Assembly (NCBI GenBank): GCA_964499465.1
Contig: CAZCLJ010000003.1
Span: 1-49,748 of the forward strand
Direction: 5' to 3'
Origin: JAAYJM01 sp964499465
GTDB lineage: Bacteria; Bacteroidota; Ignavibacteria; Kapaibacteriales; UBA2268
Length of the DNA: 49,748 nucleotides
The notes under the pieces are model-generated. The model had not been told where the DNA came from and did no database searches. It saw only the letters and a list, made by a program, of their open reading frames with translations. This document shows, in pieces, positions 32,654 to 43,400 of this stretch (positions are counted from its first letter, which is position 1; every line of letters starts with the position of its first letter). The position numbers were made by a program, and so were the translations under genes.

Positions 32654-33649
32654 TTAAGCAGAAACATCTTCGTCGAAATCATTGTTAACATCAACGAGCT
32701 TTCCATTATCCATAATAAGATAATTATCGAAATACACGGTTGGTTTTTTCACTAAACCGTCAACGTGAATTTTAACAGCAATTTTTCCACCCATACCGAT
32801 ATTATTTCCGAAAGCGATATGAATAGTACCTAATACTTTCTCGTCTTCAAGGATATTTCCTGTAAGTTTTGCCTTGTAATTAGTCCCAATACCGAATTCG
32901 CCGATAGCAAAAGCATCAGTCCCGACTTTATTGAGCATAGTATTTAATTTGTCAGCTTCTTCTTTTCCGGTAATTGATTTTGCATAACCATCTTTAACTT
33001 CAATAGTAACGGGGTCTTTTAGCAATCCGATACCTGCGATAGAACCATCGAAAACGATAACACCATTAGCTTTTCCTTCGGTAGGAGCAAGATATACTTC
33101 TCCTGAAGGGAGATTGCCGTAATCACCAATATTGCGAAGAACGCCGGTGCTGGAAATAACCCTACGGTTTTTTACGTATAAGGTAATATCTGTTCCGAGT
33201 TTAGAAATAACTCTTATTTTTTGAACTTTTTTCATTTTTTCGGCAACAGATTTGGTAGTCTCTATAATTTTGTTTGGGTCGGCACTTAGGCATCTTGATA
33301 GAGTGTCCAGAGTTATGCTTGGCATAGTTGCTACTCTAACTCCAAGGTCAGAGGCGATTCTGCGGGCTTCGGTATGAGTCAATGAGCGGTAAGTAGGGCA
33401 AACTACCACATCAACTTTCCTCATCATTGAAGCAATTTGGTCAGGTGGCTCTTCACCATTTAAGTCACGGGAACGCATTTCAATGATAAATGCCTCACTT
33501 GCAATTGTTGTTCCTGCTTCATAAAGGGCATAACCGATTTCACGCATTTGCTCGTCTGTTATAACAAGAAATGTTTCATCTTGAGTTAAACATAAGTAAT
33601 CTCTAACAGCAGTCATTACTGCTTTTTGTAATTTTGGTTGTGTTGGCAT
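32654..33649 (-). CDS. M29-like aminopeptidase (thermophilic aminopeptidase T family)
   Basis: 331 residues. The C-terminal half carries the presumptive metal ligands: AIGEFGIGTNYKAKLTGNIL (Glu), EDEKVLGTIHIAFGNN (Glu, His), KIHVDGLVKKPTVYFD (His, Asp). These match family M29 aminopeptidases, cytosolic metal-dependent exopeptidases. The N-terminal part (VDVVVCPTYRSLTHTEARR) is the usual regulatory domain. It is shorter than the ~400-residue founding members. The sequence ends in an acidic tail (DVNNDFDEDVSA). Confidence 0.85.
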   Translation of the reverse strand: MPTQPKLQKAVMTAVRDYLCLTQDETFLVITDEQMREIGYALYEAGTTIASEAFIIEMRSRDLNGEEPPDQIASMMRKVDVVVCPTYRSLTHTEARRIASDLGVRVATMPSITLDTLSRCLSADPNKIIETTKSVAEKMKKVQKIRVISKLGTDITLYVKNRRVISSTGVLRNIGDYGNLPSGEVYLAPTEGKANGVIVFDGSIAGIGLLKDPVTIEVKDGYAKSITGKEEADKLNTMLNKVGTDAFAIGEFGIGTNYKAKLTGNILEDEKVLGTIHIAFGNNIGMGGKIAVKIHVDGLVKKPTVYFDNYLIMDNGKLVDVNNDFDEDVSA

Positions 33650-34301
33650 AATAATTTTTTTATTTAATGTTTAGTTCTTACTTTTTTGGAAAAAAGCATT
33701 TTTTGCTTTGCTAAAATGCAATATAATAAAAAATATTCAATTGCAAAACTTTTTTTTATTTTTTTTATATAAATTTGATTTATATTAAGTTATCATTAAA
33801 TATTATATCTTTATTTCAATCAATGCTACTACTAATTTGCTGCATTATTTGTTTGTATAGTCATTTAAAATACACTTTGAATAACATATTTAACAATTGC
33901 TATATTAGTTTTTTTAATTGTATAAAAATAAATATTATTAAATTTTATCTTGTATTAAAAAAATATTCATTTGTTTTTCAGATGAATGTAATATAACTCA
34001 ATAATTCATTAAATATCATAGTTTAACTAATAAAAAATTGTATAATATTTCATAATTGAATTCTAAATTGTTATAGAACTCTTTTTCAATAAAAAAAATA
34101 GTAAAAATAATTTATATTATATTCTTCTTTTGCATTAATTTGCTATATAATGCTTTACAAATTAAAATTAATACTTTACACTTAATCATAACTAAAATAT
34201 GTTTAAAATTAAAAAAAATAATTGAAAAAAAAAAATATTATTATAATTGTAACTTTTTTACAAATGGATTTGTCATACATTAAAATAAATATGAAATTGA
34301 A
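33650..34301. other. Gene-free AT-rich intergenic region
   Basis: About 650 bp of very AT-rich sequence between divergent genes. No convincing reading frame, palindrome or repeat seen. It should hold promoters for the peptidase and the sigma factor, but no clear TTTG/TAnnTTTG pair was found. Confidence 0.6.
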
Positions 34302-34865
34302 ATGTTTGGACGAAAAAAACATATAAACACAGAAATAGATATAGAAAGCACAATCCAGGAGCTTCAACGTGGTAGTGCTGAAGCATTTCATATTTTATAT
34401 CATAAATATAGTCAAAAGATTTACAGGTTTTGCTTGCGGATGATTGGTGATTCAAAATTAGCGGAAGATGCATTTCAGGAAACATTTATTAAATTATTTG
34501 AACATAAGAAAGATTTTCGGGGCGTAAATTTCAGTGCCTGGCTATATGCAATAGCCAGAAATACCTGCTTAAACTTAATTCGTTCCAGAAAGAATTATGA
34601 ACAGTATGACGCATTAAAAAATTTTCCCATTCAGGAAAAAAGTACCGATTATTTTACAAAGAAATATATTCAAGACGCTGTAATGAGTTTGCCTATTTCA
34701 CTTCGTGAAGCTATTATCCTTCGGGAATACCAGGAATGCTCTTATCAGGAAATAGCTGAAATTGTTGGTATTGACTTATCACTCGCAAAAGTAAGGGTGC
34801 ATAGGGCAAGATTAATTTTAAGAAAAACTTTAGAACCAATTGCAAAAGAAATTTATGAACACTGA
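34302..34865 (+). CDS. ECF RNA polymerase sigma factor
   Basis: A 187-residue sigma-70 family protein with only regions 2 and 4: region 2 SAEAFHILYHKYSQKIYRFCLRMIGDSKLAEDAFQETFIKLFEH with FSAWLYAIARN, and region 4 SLPISLREAIILREYQECSYQEIAEIVGIDLSLAKVRVHRAR as the helix-turn-helix for the -35 element. It directs transcription of a stress or envelope regulon. The next gene begins inside its last codons (ATG at 34855), a usual ECF/anti-sigma arrangement. Confidence 0.95.
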   Translation: MFGRKKHINTEIDIESTIQELQRGSAEAFHILYHKYSQKIYRFCLRMIGDSKLAEDAFQETFIKLFEHKKDFRGVNFSAWLYAIARNTCLNLIRSRKNYEQYDALKNFPIQEKSTDYFTKKYIQDAVMSLPISLREAIILREYQECSYQEIAEIVGIDLSLAKVRVHRARLILRKTLEPIAKEIYEH

Positions 34866-36246
34866 AAAATTAATATCGAAATACTTAGATAGCAACTTAA
34901 CTAATGAAGAAGATGCAATTCTTCGTTATGCTATCAACAATGACTTAAAAGCAAAGAATGCTTTTGAGCAGTCAGTTCATATTTTTTCTATTATGAAAAA
35001 AGATGCCCGTGAAATAAGAGTTCCCAAAAAACTCTTATCAAATACTGAAGATATCATTATGATGAAATATATTGATAGCGCCAATGTTCACATTAAAGCT
35101 ATTCCGGTTAAACGAAATTATAAATATGCTTATAATTTGATTGCTGCCTCAGTATGTTTCCTTTTCATCAATCTGTTTTTTATCTCTGATTTAAAATATA
35201 ATCCAACGATGAATAATGTTGATTCAGAAACCACTCCAGCTTATAAATATAATACTATAGAATTGTCAGATGATTTATTATTAAATAATGCACATGTTAT
35301 TTCTAATGAAAAGAAAACTGAAAAAAACTACAATCAAAAAGTTAATAATGAAATTAAATCAAACGAAACAACTTCATTCAATGATTTAGCCAACAATGAC
35401 AAAGTACTTTCTGAAATAAACAACAATACATACGAAGGAAATGATTTAGAAAATATGATTACATATCCCAGCACAGTATTAAACTCAATAGAAGTTGGAA
35501 ATACAAATACAAAATATACTGATAATCAGGAAAACGTTGAATTTCAGTTTTTACAACCAGTTGAAGAAACTGTATTACCTGATAACATTTTATTGAGTAA
35601 AGAAAATTACAATACATTGAATAATAAAAAAATACAGAAATCAAATTTAAATAACATTAGAGAGTTCAAATTATCTACAAATGCAATCAACATAAGTTCA
35701 TTTTTTGGTACAGATATAATACGTAGCGGTATATCTGACGACCAGAATGCATTTATAACCAATTTTTCACAAAGTGTTACATATGCTATAACCAACTCAC
35801 ATAGTGTAGGAGTGGAATTTGGATATTCCAATTATGCATATAACGAAAATTTTGAATCTCAGGAATCAAAAACTAACAAAATAAAAAATTCATCTGGAAC
35901 AATATTTGAAGTAAATGATTTAAGGACTTCGCCAGTTGAATTTAACTACAAATCATTATCATTCAATACAGACAAACAGATATATTGGGGAGCAGCGTAT
36001 TACGAATTATTAATGTTAGATAACAGTATTTTTTCATTACAAAGTCGGATAGGGGCTGGTTTAACAGAAGAAGGACCCCTAAGTTATGGAAGAATTTTTT
36101 CGTGCTATCGCTTATTTAAAGGTTTTAATATAACTATTGGAACTGAAGGAAGAGTATTTTACTCAAGATTCCCAGAGATTTCTCAGACCTCAAAAGAATT
36201 AAAGGCAACGTTTTCCATTATTTATGGCTTCCAAATAAATTTATAG
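34855..36246 (+). CDS. Anti-sigma-like membrane protein with large C-terminal domain
   Basis: About 463 residues. The N-terminal 60 or so (MNTEKLISKYLDSNLTNEED, then ILRYAINNDLKAKNAFEQ) look like the anti-sigma helical domain that holds an ECF factor. A single membrane segment (YAYNLIAASVCFLFINLFFIS, near residue 105) follows, then a polar linker rich in Asn, and a C-terminal part from about residue 270 (IRSGISDDQNAFITNFSQSV to FSIIYGFQINL) with strands like a small outer-membrane beta-barrel. Start set at 34855, overlapping the sigma gene by 11 nt; the frame is open upstream to 34840. Confidence 0.7.
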   Translation: MNTEKLISKYLDSNLTNEEDAILRYAINNDLKAKNAFEQSVHIFSIMKKDAREIRVPKKLLSNTEDIIMMKYIDSANVHIKAIPVKRNYKYAYNLIAASVCFLFINLFFISDLKYNPTMNNVDSETTPAYKYNTIELSDDLLLNNAHVISNEKKTEKNYNQKVNNEIKSNETTSFNDLANNDKVLSEINNNTYEGNDLENMITYPSTVLNSIEVGNTNTKYTDNQENVEFQFLQPVEETVLPDNILLSKENYNTLNNKKIQKSNLNNIREFKLSTNAINISSFFGTDIIRSGISDDQNAFITNFSQSVTYAITNSHSVGVEFGYSNYAYNENFESQESKTNKIKNSSGTIFEVNDLRTSPVEFNYKSLSFNTDKQIYWGAAYYELLMLDNSIFSLQSRIGAGLTEEGPLSYGRIFSCYRLFKGFNITIGTEGRVFYSRFPEISQTSKELKATFSIIYGFQINL

Positions 36247-36330
36247 GTTTGTTAAGTTCGATTGAATTTTATATGGTAAAAATGAAAAAAAATTCTTATT
36301 TTTGAAAGTTTGTAAAAATATTTTTAGAAT

Positions 36331-36336
36331 GGAGGC
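36331..36336 (+). promoter_or_regulatory. Strong ribosome-binding site
   Basis: GGAGGC, 4 bases before the ATG at 36341. Most genes here lack such a good site, so high translation is expected. Confidence 0.65.
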
Positions 36337-36340
36337 ATAA

Positions 36341-38317
36341 ATGAAATTATTCCAACAGTTTTTAATAGCAGTTTTCTTGTTTTCACTGCTATCATTTAGC
36401 AGTTTGCAAGCACATGAAGCAATCCAAAAAATGAACCCAAACAATTGCTACGAGTGCAAATATAAACCACTTTTAAGTGAAACAAGTCATTTTGTAAATA
36501 AGTATAAAGGCGACCAAACTTTAGTTGATGGCAATTTCGTCATTTTCGATTCGTTATCAAACGCCTTTTCGTATTTTTCAGATGACCAGCAACCCTACAT
36601 CTATGACAGAGAAACCGGAACATTGATTACTATTATTCGCGGTTACTTCAATACTACTTATGCTAAGCATAGTAATTATGCTGGCATTTTTACAAGTAAT
36701 AATCTTTTTGCAAGAACATCCAAAGATTGGGGAAATACCTGGTCAGAAGATACTAACCTTGTCTATAATGCTGGTTCTCCACAATTTAAAGATAAATGGG
36801 CAAGATATCCCAGTGTTTCCCCATATTACGTATCAGACGAAGAAACTATGGGGTTCGCTTTTACTGCTCCAATTACTACTCCTTCTGCAACAGGTAGCTG
36901 GGAAGACGGCTTCATTACCGGTCTAAGCTATGAAGGTACTACAGTTGCTACTGTTGTCAAATCAGCGATAGTTAACGGTGAAAATGTAAAATGGTATGGT
37001 TCTTCATCAAAAATGGTTACTTATGTTAATCCAGACGGTGAAGGCACCGGACTTGCTTTAGGTTTGTTAAATACAGGAAATGCAGGCGGTTACAATCATT
37101 TTGGTTTAAGAAAATCTGAAAATTTTCTAAACTGGGAAACAGTTATTCCTTCTCAATGGGCTTCAAACAAGTTTGTTCCTGCAGACCCTGATACTACAAG
37201 GAACTCTTCTTTGATTGACTTAAAGAAAGCCCAAGACGGTAAACTTTATATGGCTAATTTCGCAGTTTTTAATGCAAATGACATTACTAACCGCGCATCT
37301 GTGGGTGTTTCTGTTTCTGAAGATAAAGGCGAAACATGGACTGAATTTAATATTCTTCCTTTCAATTTAGTAAGAGAATATGCTCAGCAGCAAGGTGCAA
37401 ACCCAGACAGCGTAGCTTTCAATGCTAACTGCGATTTTACTCTTCTTGATAACGGTGATTATTCTTTTGCTATGTATTTAAGAGAATATAACGATTCACG
37501 CGAATTCGATTCTTTAAATATTATGCAAATTGTTGAAGTTTATTGGGAAAATGGTGCTTGGGGTATCAGAAAAGTTGCTGACCTTACTGGACTTTGGGTT
37601 CCTTATTACGATGAAGACAACGACACTCAAGCTTCAATGTCAAATAATCAATTGAGAAATGAAATTCAGATTACACGCACTCTTGACGGAACTAATTTAG
37701 TTATTAAGTGGGTCGATTTGATTGGAGTTTCTCATAACTGGGAAGAAAGTACTTTTACATGGCAAACAAGCGATATTTTCAGTTCAGGAAGAACTGTTGG
37801 GACGTCAAATTGGACTGAAGCTAAGAATTTAACTAATACTCCAGAAGTTGACAGAGTTACCTGGATACCGGATTTTATTCCAAATGATTTAACTCTTCCT
37901 ATTTTAAAAGTTAAAACAATGGCTATTGATGGTGAAACTGCAGATGAAGCAAAATTCAGACAAATGCACAACCAAGGTGAAGAATATGAACAACACGTAA
38001 TGTTGGGACATTTTGCTCCTGTTTCTGTTAATGAACAAAATAGTGCTATTGTAAATAAAGTTGATATTAGTGGAATTTATCCTAATCCTGCAAGCGAAAA
38101 AGCAAATATTGATTTTACTTTGACTGCAAGCGGCAACATAACAATAGACATTTATAATGTATTCGGTCAATTAGTTGCAAATGTTTATGATAGATTTATT
38201 AATGATGGTTTCAATTCAATAAACATTAATACTAAAGATTTGCCAACCGGTGCATATTTCATTACATTACGTACAGCTAATGAAAGCGTTACAAAGCAAT
38301 TGAATGTTATTAGATAA
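36341..38317 (+). CDS. Secreted BNR/sialidase-like protein with T9SS type A sorting domain
   Basis: 658 residues with a signal peptide (MKLFQQFLIAVFLFSLLSFSSLQA). The middle has repeated SxDxGxTW-like Asp-box motifs (TSKDWGNTWSED, SEDKGETWTEF), as in BNR/sialidase beta-propellers, though I see no Arg triad of true sialidases. The last 75 or so residues (ISGIYPNPASEKANIDFTLT to TKQLNVIR) are a T9SS type A sorting domain, so it is exported to the cell surface. Role unknown. Confidence 0.82.
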   Translation: MKLFQQFLIAVFLFSLLSFSSLQAHEAIQKMNPNNCYECKYKPLLSETSHFVNKYKGDQTLVDGNFVIFDSLSNAFSYFSDDQQPYIYDRETGTLITIIRGYFNTTYAKHSNYAGIFTSNNLFARTSKDWGNTWSEDTNLVYNAGSPQFKDKWARYPSVSPYYVSDEETMGFAFTAPITTPSATGSWEDGFITGLSYEGTTVATVVKSAIVNGENVKWYGSSSKMVTYVNPDGEGTGLALGLLNTGNAGGYNHFGLRKSENFLNWETVIPSQWASNKFVPADPDTTRNSSLIDLKKAQDGKLYMANFAVFNANDITNRASVGVSVSEDKGETWTEFNILPFNLVREYAQQQGANPDSVAFNANCDFTLLDNGDYSFAMYLREYNDSREFDSLNIMQIVEVYWENGAWGIRKVADLTGLWVPYYDEDNDTQASMSNNQLRNEIQITRTLDGTNLVIKWVDLIGVSHNWEESTFTWQTSDIFSSGRTVGTSNWTEAKNLTNTPEVDRVTWIPDFIPNDLTLPILKVKTMAIDGETADEAKFRQMHNQGEEYEQHVMLGHFAPVSVNEQNSAIVNKVDISGIYPNPASEKANIDFTLTASGNITIDIYNVFGQLVANVYDRFINDGFNSININTKDLPTGAYFITLRTANESVTKQLNVIR

Positions 38318-38336
38318 TTAATTTTTGTTTTAAATA

Positions 38337-38375
38337 TTTTGCTCCTTCTTAACTGCCATTTAAGAAGGAGCAAAA
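38337..38375. terminator. Terminator-like perfect hairpin
   Basis: TTTTGCTCCTTCTTAA pairs perfectly with 38360-38375 over a 7-base loop. With T's before and A's after the stem it can work in both directions. The remaining gap to 38717 contains no gene. Confidence 0.75.
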
Positions 38376-38717
38376 AGATTGATGATGTGTGTGAATTTAT
38401 AACAGGTATAATCTAATACTGCGATTTCTTCGTTTCATAAATCGCATATTATATTGCTATGCATCTATCTTCTTATGAAAATAGAATAACTTATTCAATA
38501 TCTAAAACGTAGAAACATTAAAAAAGTTTCAAAAATAAAAAAATTTAATTTTATTTTGAAAGCAGAGAAAATATATAATGAATAAAAGAGCTAATCTCTT
38601 CATTCAAAATGAAATATAAGTTTAGTAAAAGAAACAATAATAAAACAGAGAAAATATAGAAAAATAATATACAGAATGCAATCAACAATTTTACAATATA
38701 AAGTATATAGAGGTAAT

Positions 38718-40397
38718 ATGAAACTCTCTACTATAAATATAGCTATATTAGTTTTATTAATTTGTTTTGTTGTTAGTTATTCCAATGCAGAAACAGCTAT
38801 TCAGTCTAATTCAAATAAAGAAAAGAATAGCAAAGATGAAATTCAGAGAACTTATAATTATGGTCAATATGGGACTGATTTACAAAGAAATACTGTGAGT
38901 AATGTCCAGTTCTATAATACGAATTATGGAATATTTGGACACAATGTTTCGCAAAGCGTTGGTGGATTGCATTGGCCCCGCGGCTCCCAAAATCAGTATC
39001 TTTATGGTGGTGGAATTTGGTTCGCTGCCCAAAAGATGTCTCCGGATAATTCCGGTATGAGAAATTATGTTGAGTTATCATATAATCCTAATAAAGGCAA
39101 TTCCTGGTTTGTTCCCGGCAGAATTGAAGATGGGGATACTACTATTGAAGATAATGAAGCTTATAAAAAATACAGAACATATTTTTCAACCGATTTCAGA
39201 AGTACAGATGGTGCTGCTATAAATTCAAATGAAGGACCTAACTGGCCTCTCTGGCATATTAAACCAGTAAGCGAGATTAGCACCGATTACTTTGGTTCTT
39301 ATGTAAATGATGTTAATCAAAGAAATAGAAATTCCTATCCTCAAGGACCTACCTTTTTTTCTGGAGAAGATATTTTCTGCGTGTTTAAAGATACTGATTT
39401 AAGCAGGTATGATGATGAAATAACTTATGGCTATCCCTTACATTTGCAATTTGAACAATCTATTTACACATGGTTTTCAGATGATTTAAAAGATATTGTT
39501 CTTTTAAAATATATTATTATTAATTACAGCGAAGATACTTTAAAAAACTGCTGGATTACTCCTGTTTTAGACCCTGATATTGCCTTATCATCAAACTCAA
39601 GTCAAGGTGCTATGAATGATAAAATCAGATATTATAACGAAGAGGATTCTTTAAACTTAGCAGTAGTTTGGTCTGAACACCATAATACTAACGAAAATGG
39701 TAAAGGTTTCGGATATCTTGGAGTTACATTAATTGAAACACCAGCAGTTGATGAAAATAGTTTTTTACGAAAAGACAAAACATATTATCCGGAAAATTCA
39801 CAACTTGGTTTGAAAACTTTTCGTAACTGGCCTATTGATGAGGATATAAATACTGATGATGAAAGATATAACTTTATTTCTGCCGGAATAAAAGACGGTT
39901 ACAGCGAATCCCCAGGAGATATTAGATTGGTAATGGCATCTGGACCTTTCAATATGCTTCCGGGAGATACTGCAAAAATAGTATATGCACTGGTTCTTGC
40001 TTTACCGTTTGTTCAGTATGAAGCCGACGGCACAGCAGCGGATTTAGCTGATTTAGTGCGAAAAGTAAAAGTAATTAGAAATTATTATCAAAATACTGTT
40101 ACAGGTATTGAAGAAGAATCACAAAGATTTACAAATGGATTATCAATAAAGAACATTTTCCCTAATCCAGCAAATGATTTTTGCAAAATAGAATATTATT
40201 TACCAAAATTAGAAAATGTAAGTATAGAAATAACAAATATATATGGAATGCCTGTTTTGGGCATATCGAATGAAACAGTTCAAAACGGACTGAATTCAGT
40301 AGAAATTAATACAAAGAGTTTATCTTCAGGAGCATATTTTGTAACGCTACGAACTGCAACTGAACATATATCGAAATTAATAAATATAATTAAATAA
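38718..40397 (+). CDS. Secreted T9SS protein, paralogue of the 43649 protein
   Basis: About 559 residues with a signal peptide (MKLSTINIAILVLLICFVVSYSNA) and a C-terminal T9SS type A domain (IFPNPANDFCKIEYYL to SKLINIIK). The body, from EIQRTYNYGQYGTDLQRNTVSN through SGEDIFCVFKDTDLSRYD to SGPFNMLPGDTAKIVYALV, matches the first ~520 residues of the 43649 protein. The domain is unknown to me. I start at ATG 38718, where GAGGT precedes and the signal peptide begins, not at 38676. Confidence 0.8.
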   Translation: MKLSTINIAILVLLICFVVSYSNAETAIQSNSNKEKNSKDEIQRTYNYGQYGTDLQRNTVSNVQFYNTNYGIFGHNVSQSVGGLHWPRGSQNQYLYGGGIWFAAQKMSPDNSGMRNYVELSYNPNKGNSWFVPGRIEDGDTTIEDNEAYKKYRTYFSTDFRSTDGAAINSNEGPNWPLWHIKPVSEISTDYFGSYVNDVNQRNRNSYPQGPTFFSGEDIFCVFKDTDLSRYDDEITYGYPLHLQFEQSIYTWFSDDLKDIVLLKYIIINYSEDTLKNCWITPVLDPDIALSSNSSQGAMNDKIRYYNEEDSLNLAVVWSEHHNTNENGKGFGYLGVTLIETPAVDENSFLRKDKTYYPENSQLGLKTFRNWPIDEDINTDDERYNFISAGIKDGYSESPGDIRLVMASGPFNMLPGDTAKIVYALVLALPFVQYEADGTAADLADLVRKVKVIRNYYQNTVTGIEEESQRFTNGLSIKNIFPNPANDFCKIEYYLPKLENVSIEITNIYGMPVLGISNETVQNGLNSVEINTKSLSSGAYFVTLRTATEHISKLINIIK

Positions 40398-40431
40398 CAA
40401 TAGTTCTTAATAAACAACAATCGGAGTTATT

Positions 40432-43400
40432 ATGATTCGTAAAATTATGTTACTATTATTGATGGTTCTGATAGCTACGCCATTCACAATGAATGCGGCT
40501 ATCTACGGAACCTTAAAAGGAAAAGTAACAGATAAGAAAAGCGGACAACCAGTTCCGGCGGCTACAGTACTAATTACAGGGACCAAACTTGGCGGTTATG
40601 CCAACAATGACGGTCGCTTTACAATAGTCAACGTAGACCCCGGAACTTATGTAGTCCGAGTTACTGCTGTGGGGTATGCACCACTTGAACTCAAGAATGT
40701 GCGTATCAACGTTGACGAGGTTGCAGAAGTTGTAGCCCAGCTACAGGAAGAAGGAACAATGACAGAAGAGATAGTCGTTGTTGATAGACGTATGGTCGAT
40801 AATACTGCAATCGGAAAAAAGCAAAAGTTTGAATCTAAGGATTTGACTTCAATTGCCCGTGAAGGTATTCAAAGTATTGTAGCAATGAGTGCTGGAGTTT
40901 TTTCATCTGGCAATGGCTTTAATATTCGTGGTTCAAGAGCATCAGAGACGCAAATCCGTGTTGATGGTCTTGATGTTGGAAACCAGTTTACAGGTGGATT
41001 TGGTGCTTCCGGCGGTAATTATTTTCCAATGGTTAGCTCATTTGCAACTGAAGAAGTTCAGGTGTTAACTGGTGGCTTCTCTGCAGAATATGGCGATGCT
41101 ATGGGTGGTATTGTTAATACTGTAGTTAAAACAGGTTCAACTGACAATTACGAAGGTTTCCTTCGTTGGCGTACTGACTTAGATGCTCTCTGGGGTAGTC
41201 AATCCTCTGGTATAAAAATTATTCGTGAGAGCGAAGGTTCAAATTTAAAAGCTGTAAATGTTGGCGAAGGAAAAAAATTACAAGGTCCGGGCGAACATAA
41301 AATTGAATTCGGTACTGGTGGTCCTTTGCCATTCCTCGATAAATCTACTTTCTATGTATCGGGAAATTATTTTTATGAAAAATATAGAAGTAGTAATTAT
41401 GAAGTATATGACCCTATTGGAAATAATTTAGGACAAATGCCTCACAATCAATCTTGGGTAAAAAGTTTTACCGGACGCCTCAAATTCTCAATTACAAATG
41501 AAATTGATTTAACAGTAGGTGGTCAGTATGGACTTACAAATCTTGAGGGTTCAAGCTGGGGTTGGCTCTATGCAAACACTATGGGTACTACTACCGAATC
41601 TGCCAAGATTTCTGAAAGTATAGCAAAACAAGTTGTCCAGAACCAATTTGTTAACAATATGATGGTTCGTATAAACCATCGTTTATCACAAAATAGTTAT
41701 TATGAATTCACAATTTCGAAAACTGAGAATAGTGATGAGCTTTCGAAACGCGTTGGTTATGAAGACCCTGATTTTCTAAACGGTTTCGATATATATTATC
41801 CTGAAGATAATTATACTATTAGTGGAAGTGCATTAGTACAAGGTAAAAATAAAGCAATTGACGTTTACGAATTAATTACAATGGTAAGAAAAACCAGTGA
41901 TGGCAGAATAGCATACAATATGCCGACAGTAAATCCCTTGACAGGTTATGTTGAAGGAAATGCTAATACAAGTGCAACTAATAACCCTTATGGTTTGCCT
42001 TACTTATTTACAAATACAGGTAACTCAAGGAGTTTTCAATTTAGAAAAGGATTTTACTGGCAGTTAGATGGTGCATATAATTTAAGCTTAGAAGGCGGAG
42101 ACAATGGATTTTCGCATATGATTAGAACTGGATTTGAACTCAGATTCTATAATTTAAGCCGTCATCAGAACAGTTTACCTTGGGATGGTAATCCATTTTA
42201 TGATGTGTATTCCAGCGATTGGGGCGGAAATATATATGCTTTTGATAACGATAGAGTATATCAAAAAACAAGCAAACCAAACAAGCCGATGAGAGCATCA
42301 GCATATTTCCAGGACCAGATATCCTATAAAGGTATTATCATTAGCCCCGGCTTAAGATTTGATTTCTTTGACCCAAATTCATTATATAGAATTTATAACT
42401 ATAAGTTTATTTCTATTAATGAAGGTGATTCATTATTTTCAGATGCTGATATAAAATTCCAGATAAGTCCAAGATTAAATATAACTTATCCTTTAACAGA
42501 ACGTTCAAATATTTCAGTTTCTTATGGCTTATATTTCAAGATGCCCGAAATGAATTATTTATATGACGGATTCAACACTGAAAGGTTAAGAGGTAGCGCA
42601 ATTCTTGGTGCACCAAATATGGAAGCTCAAAGAACCAATGCTTATGAAGTCAATTATAGCAATCAATTAACTGATATTTTCTCTTTAAATATATCTGCTT
42701 ATTACAAAGATATATATAATCAGGTAGGTATGATTTATGTTAATGCTATACCGGACCCATATCAGCAGTATTCAATTTCTGAATATGGTAATTCAAAAGG
42801 AATTGAATTTGAAATTAGAAAACGTCCATTACCTACAGACCATTTAGGTATAACATTAAATTATACATTAGCACAGGTAATTGGTACTTCATCTTCAGCA
42901 GATGATTATTATCAGCCAAATATTGAACCATATACAGAATTACCAGCTTATCCACTAACTGAATATCCGATGTCTAATGACAGAACTCACAGATTAAATC
43001 TCGTAGTAAATTTTTCATGGGGTTCACAACAAGGACCATCAATTGGTGGTATATATCCACTTGAAAATGCTTTTATAAATCTTTCAGGATTCTTCCAATC
43101 TGGTTCACCATATACAAAGTTAAATATAGGTGGACAGCCGGTTGGCGAAATTAACTCTGAAAGAGGTCCTTCTTTTTGGAGAGCTGATTTGCGATTCCAA
43201 AAAGATTTTATGCTTAAAGACTACTTCGGTGATGGTGCCGGTAATATGGCTATTTCATTCTTTGTGGACGTAAATAATTTATTTAACAGAACTGCTATTG
43301 TTGGCTTTTATACCAGAACAGGTGACCCTGATGATGATGGTGTTAGCTTCTCAAGACCAGTTGACTATTTTGGTCCAACTTCGTTTTATAAAGAATCAAA

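Noticed and set aside
33775..33996. 73-residue frame in the gap before the sigma factor
   Set aside because: Low-complexity Ile/Leu/Phe/Asn composition as expected from AT-rich noncoding DNA; no start signal.
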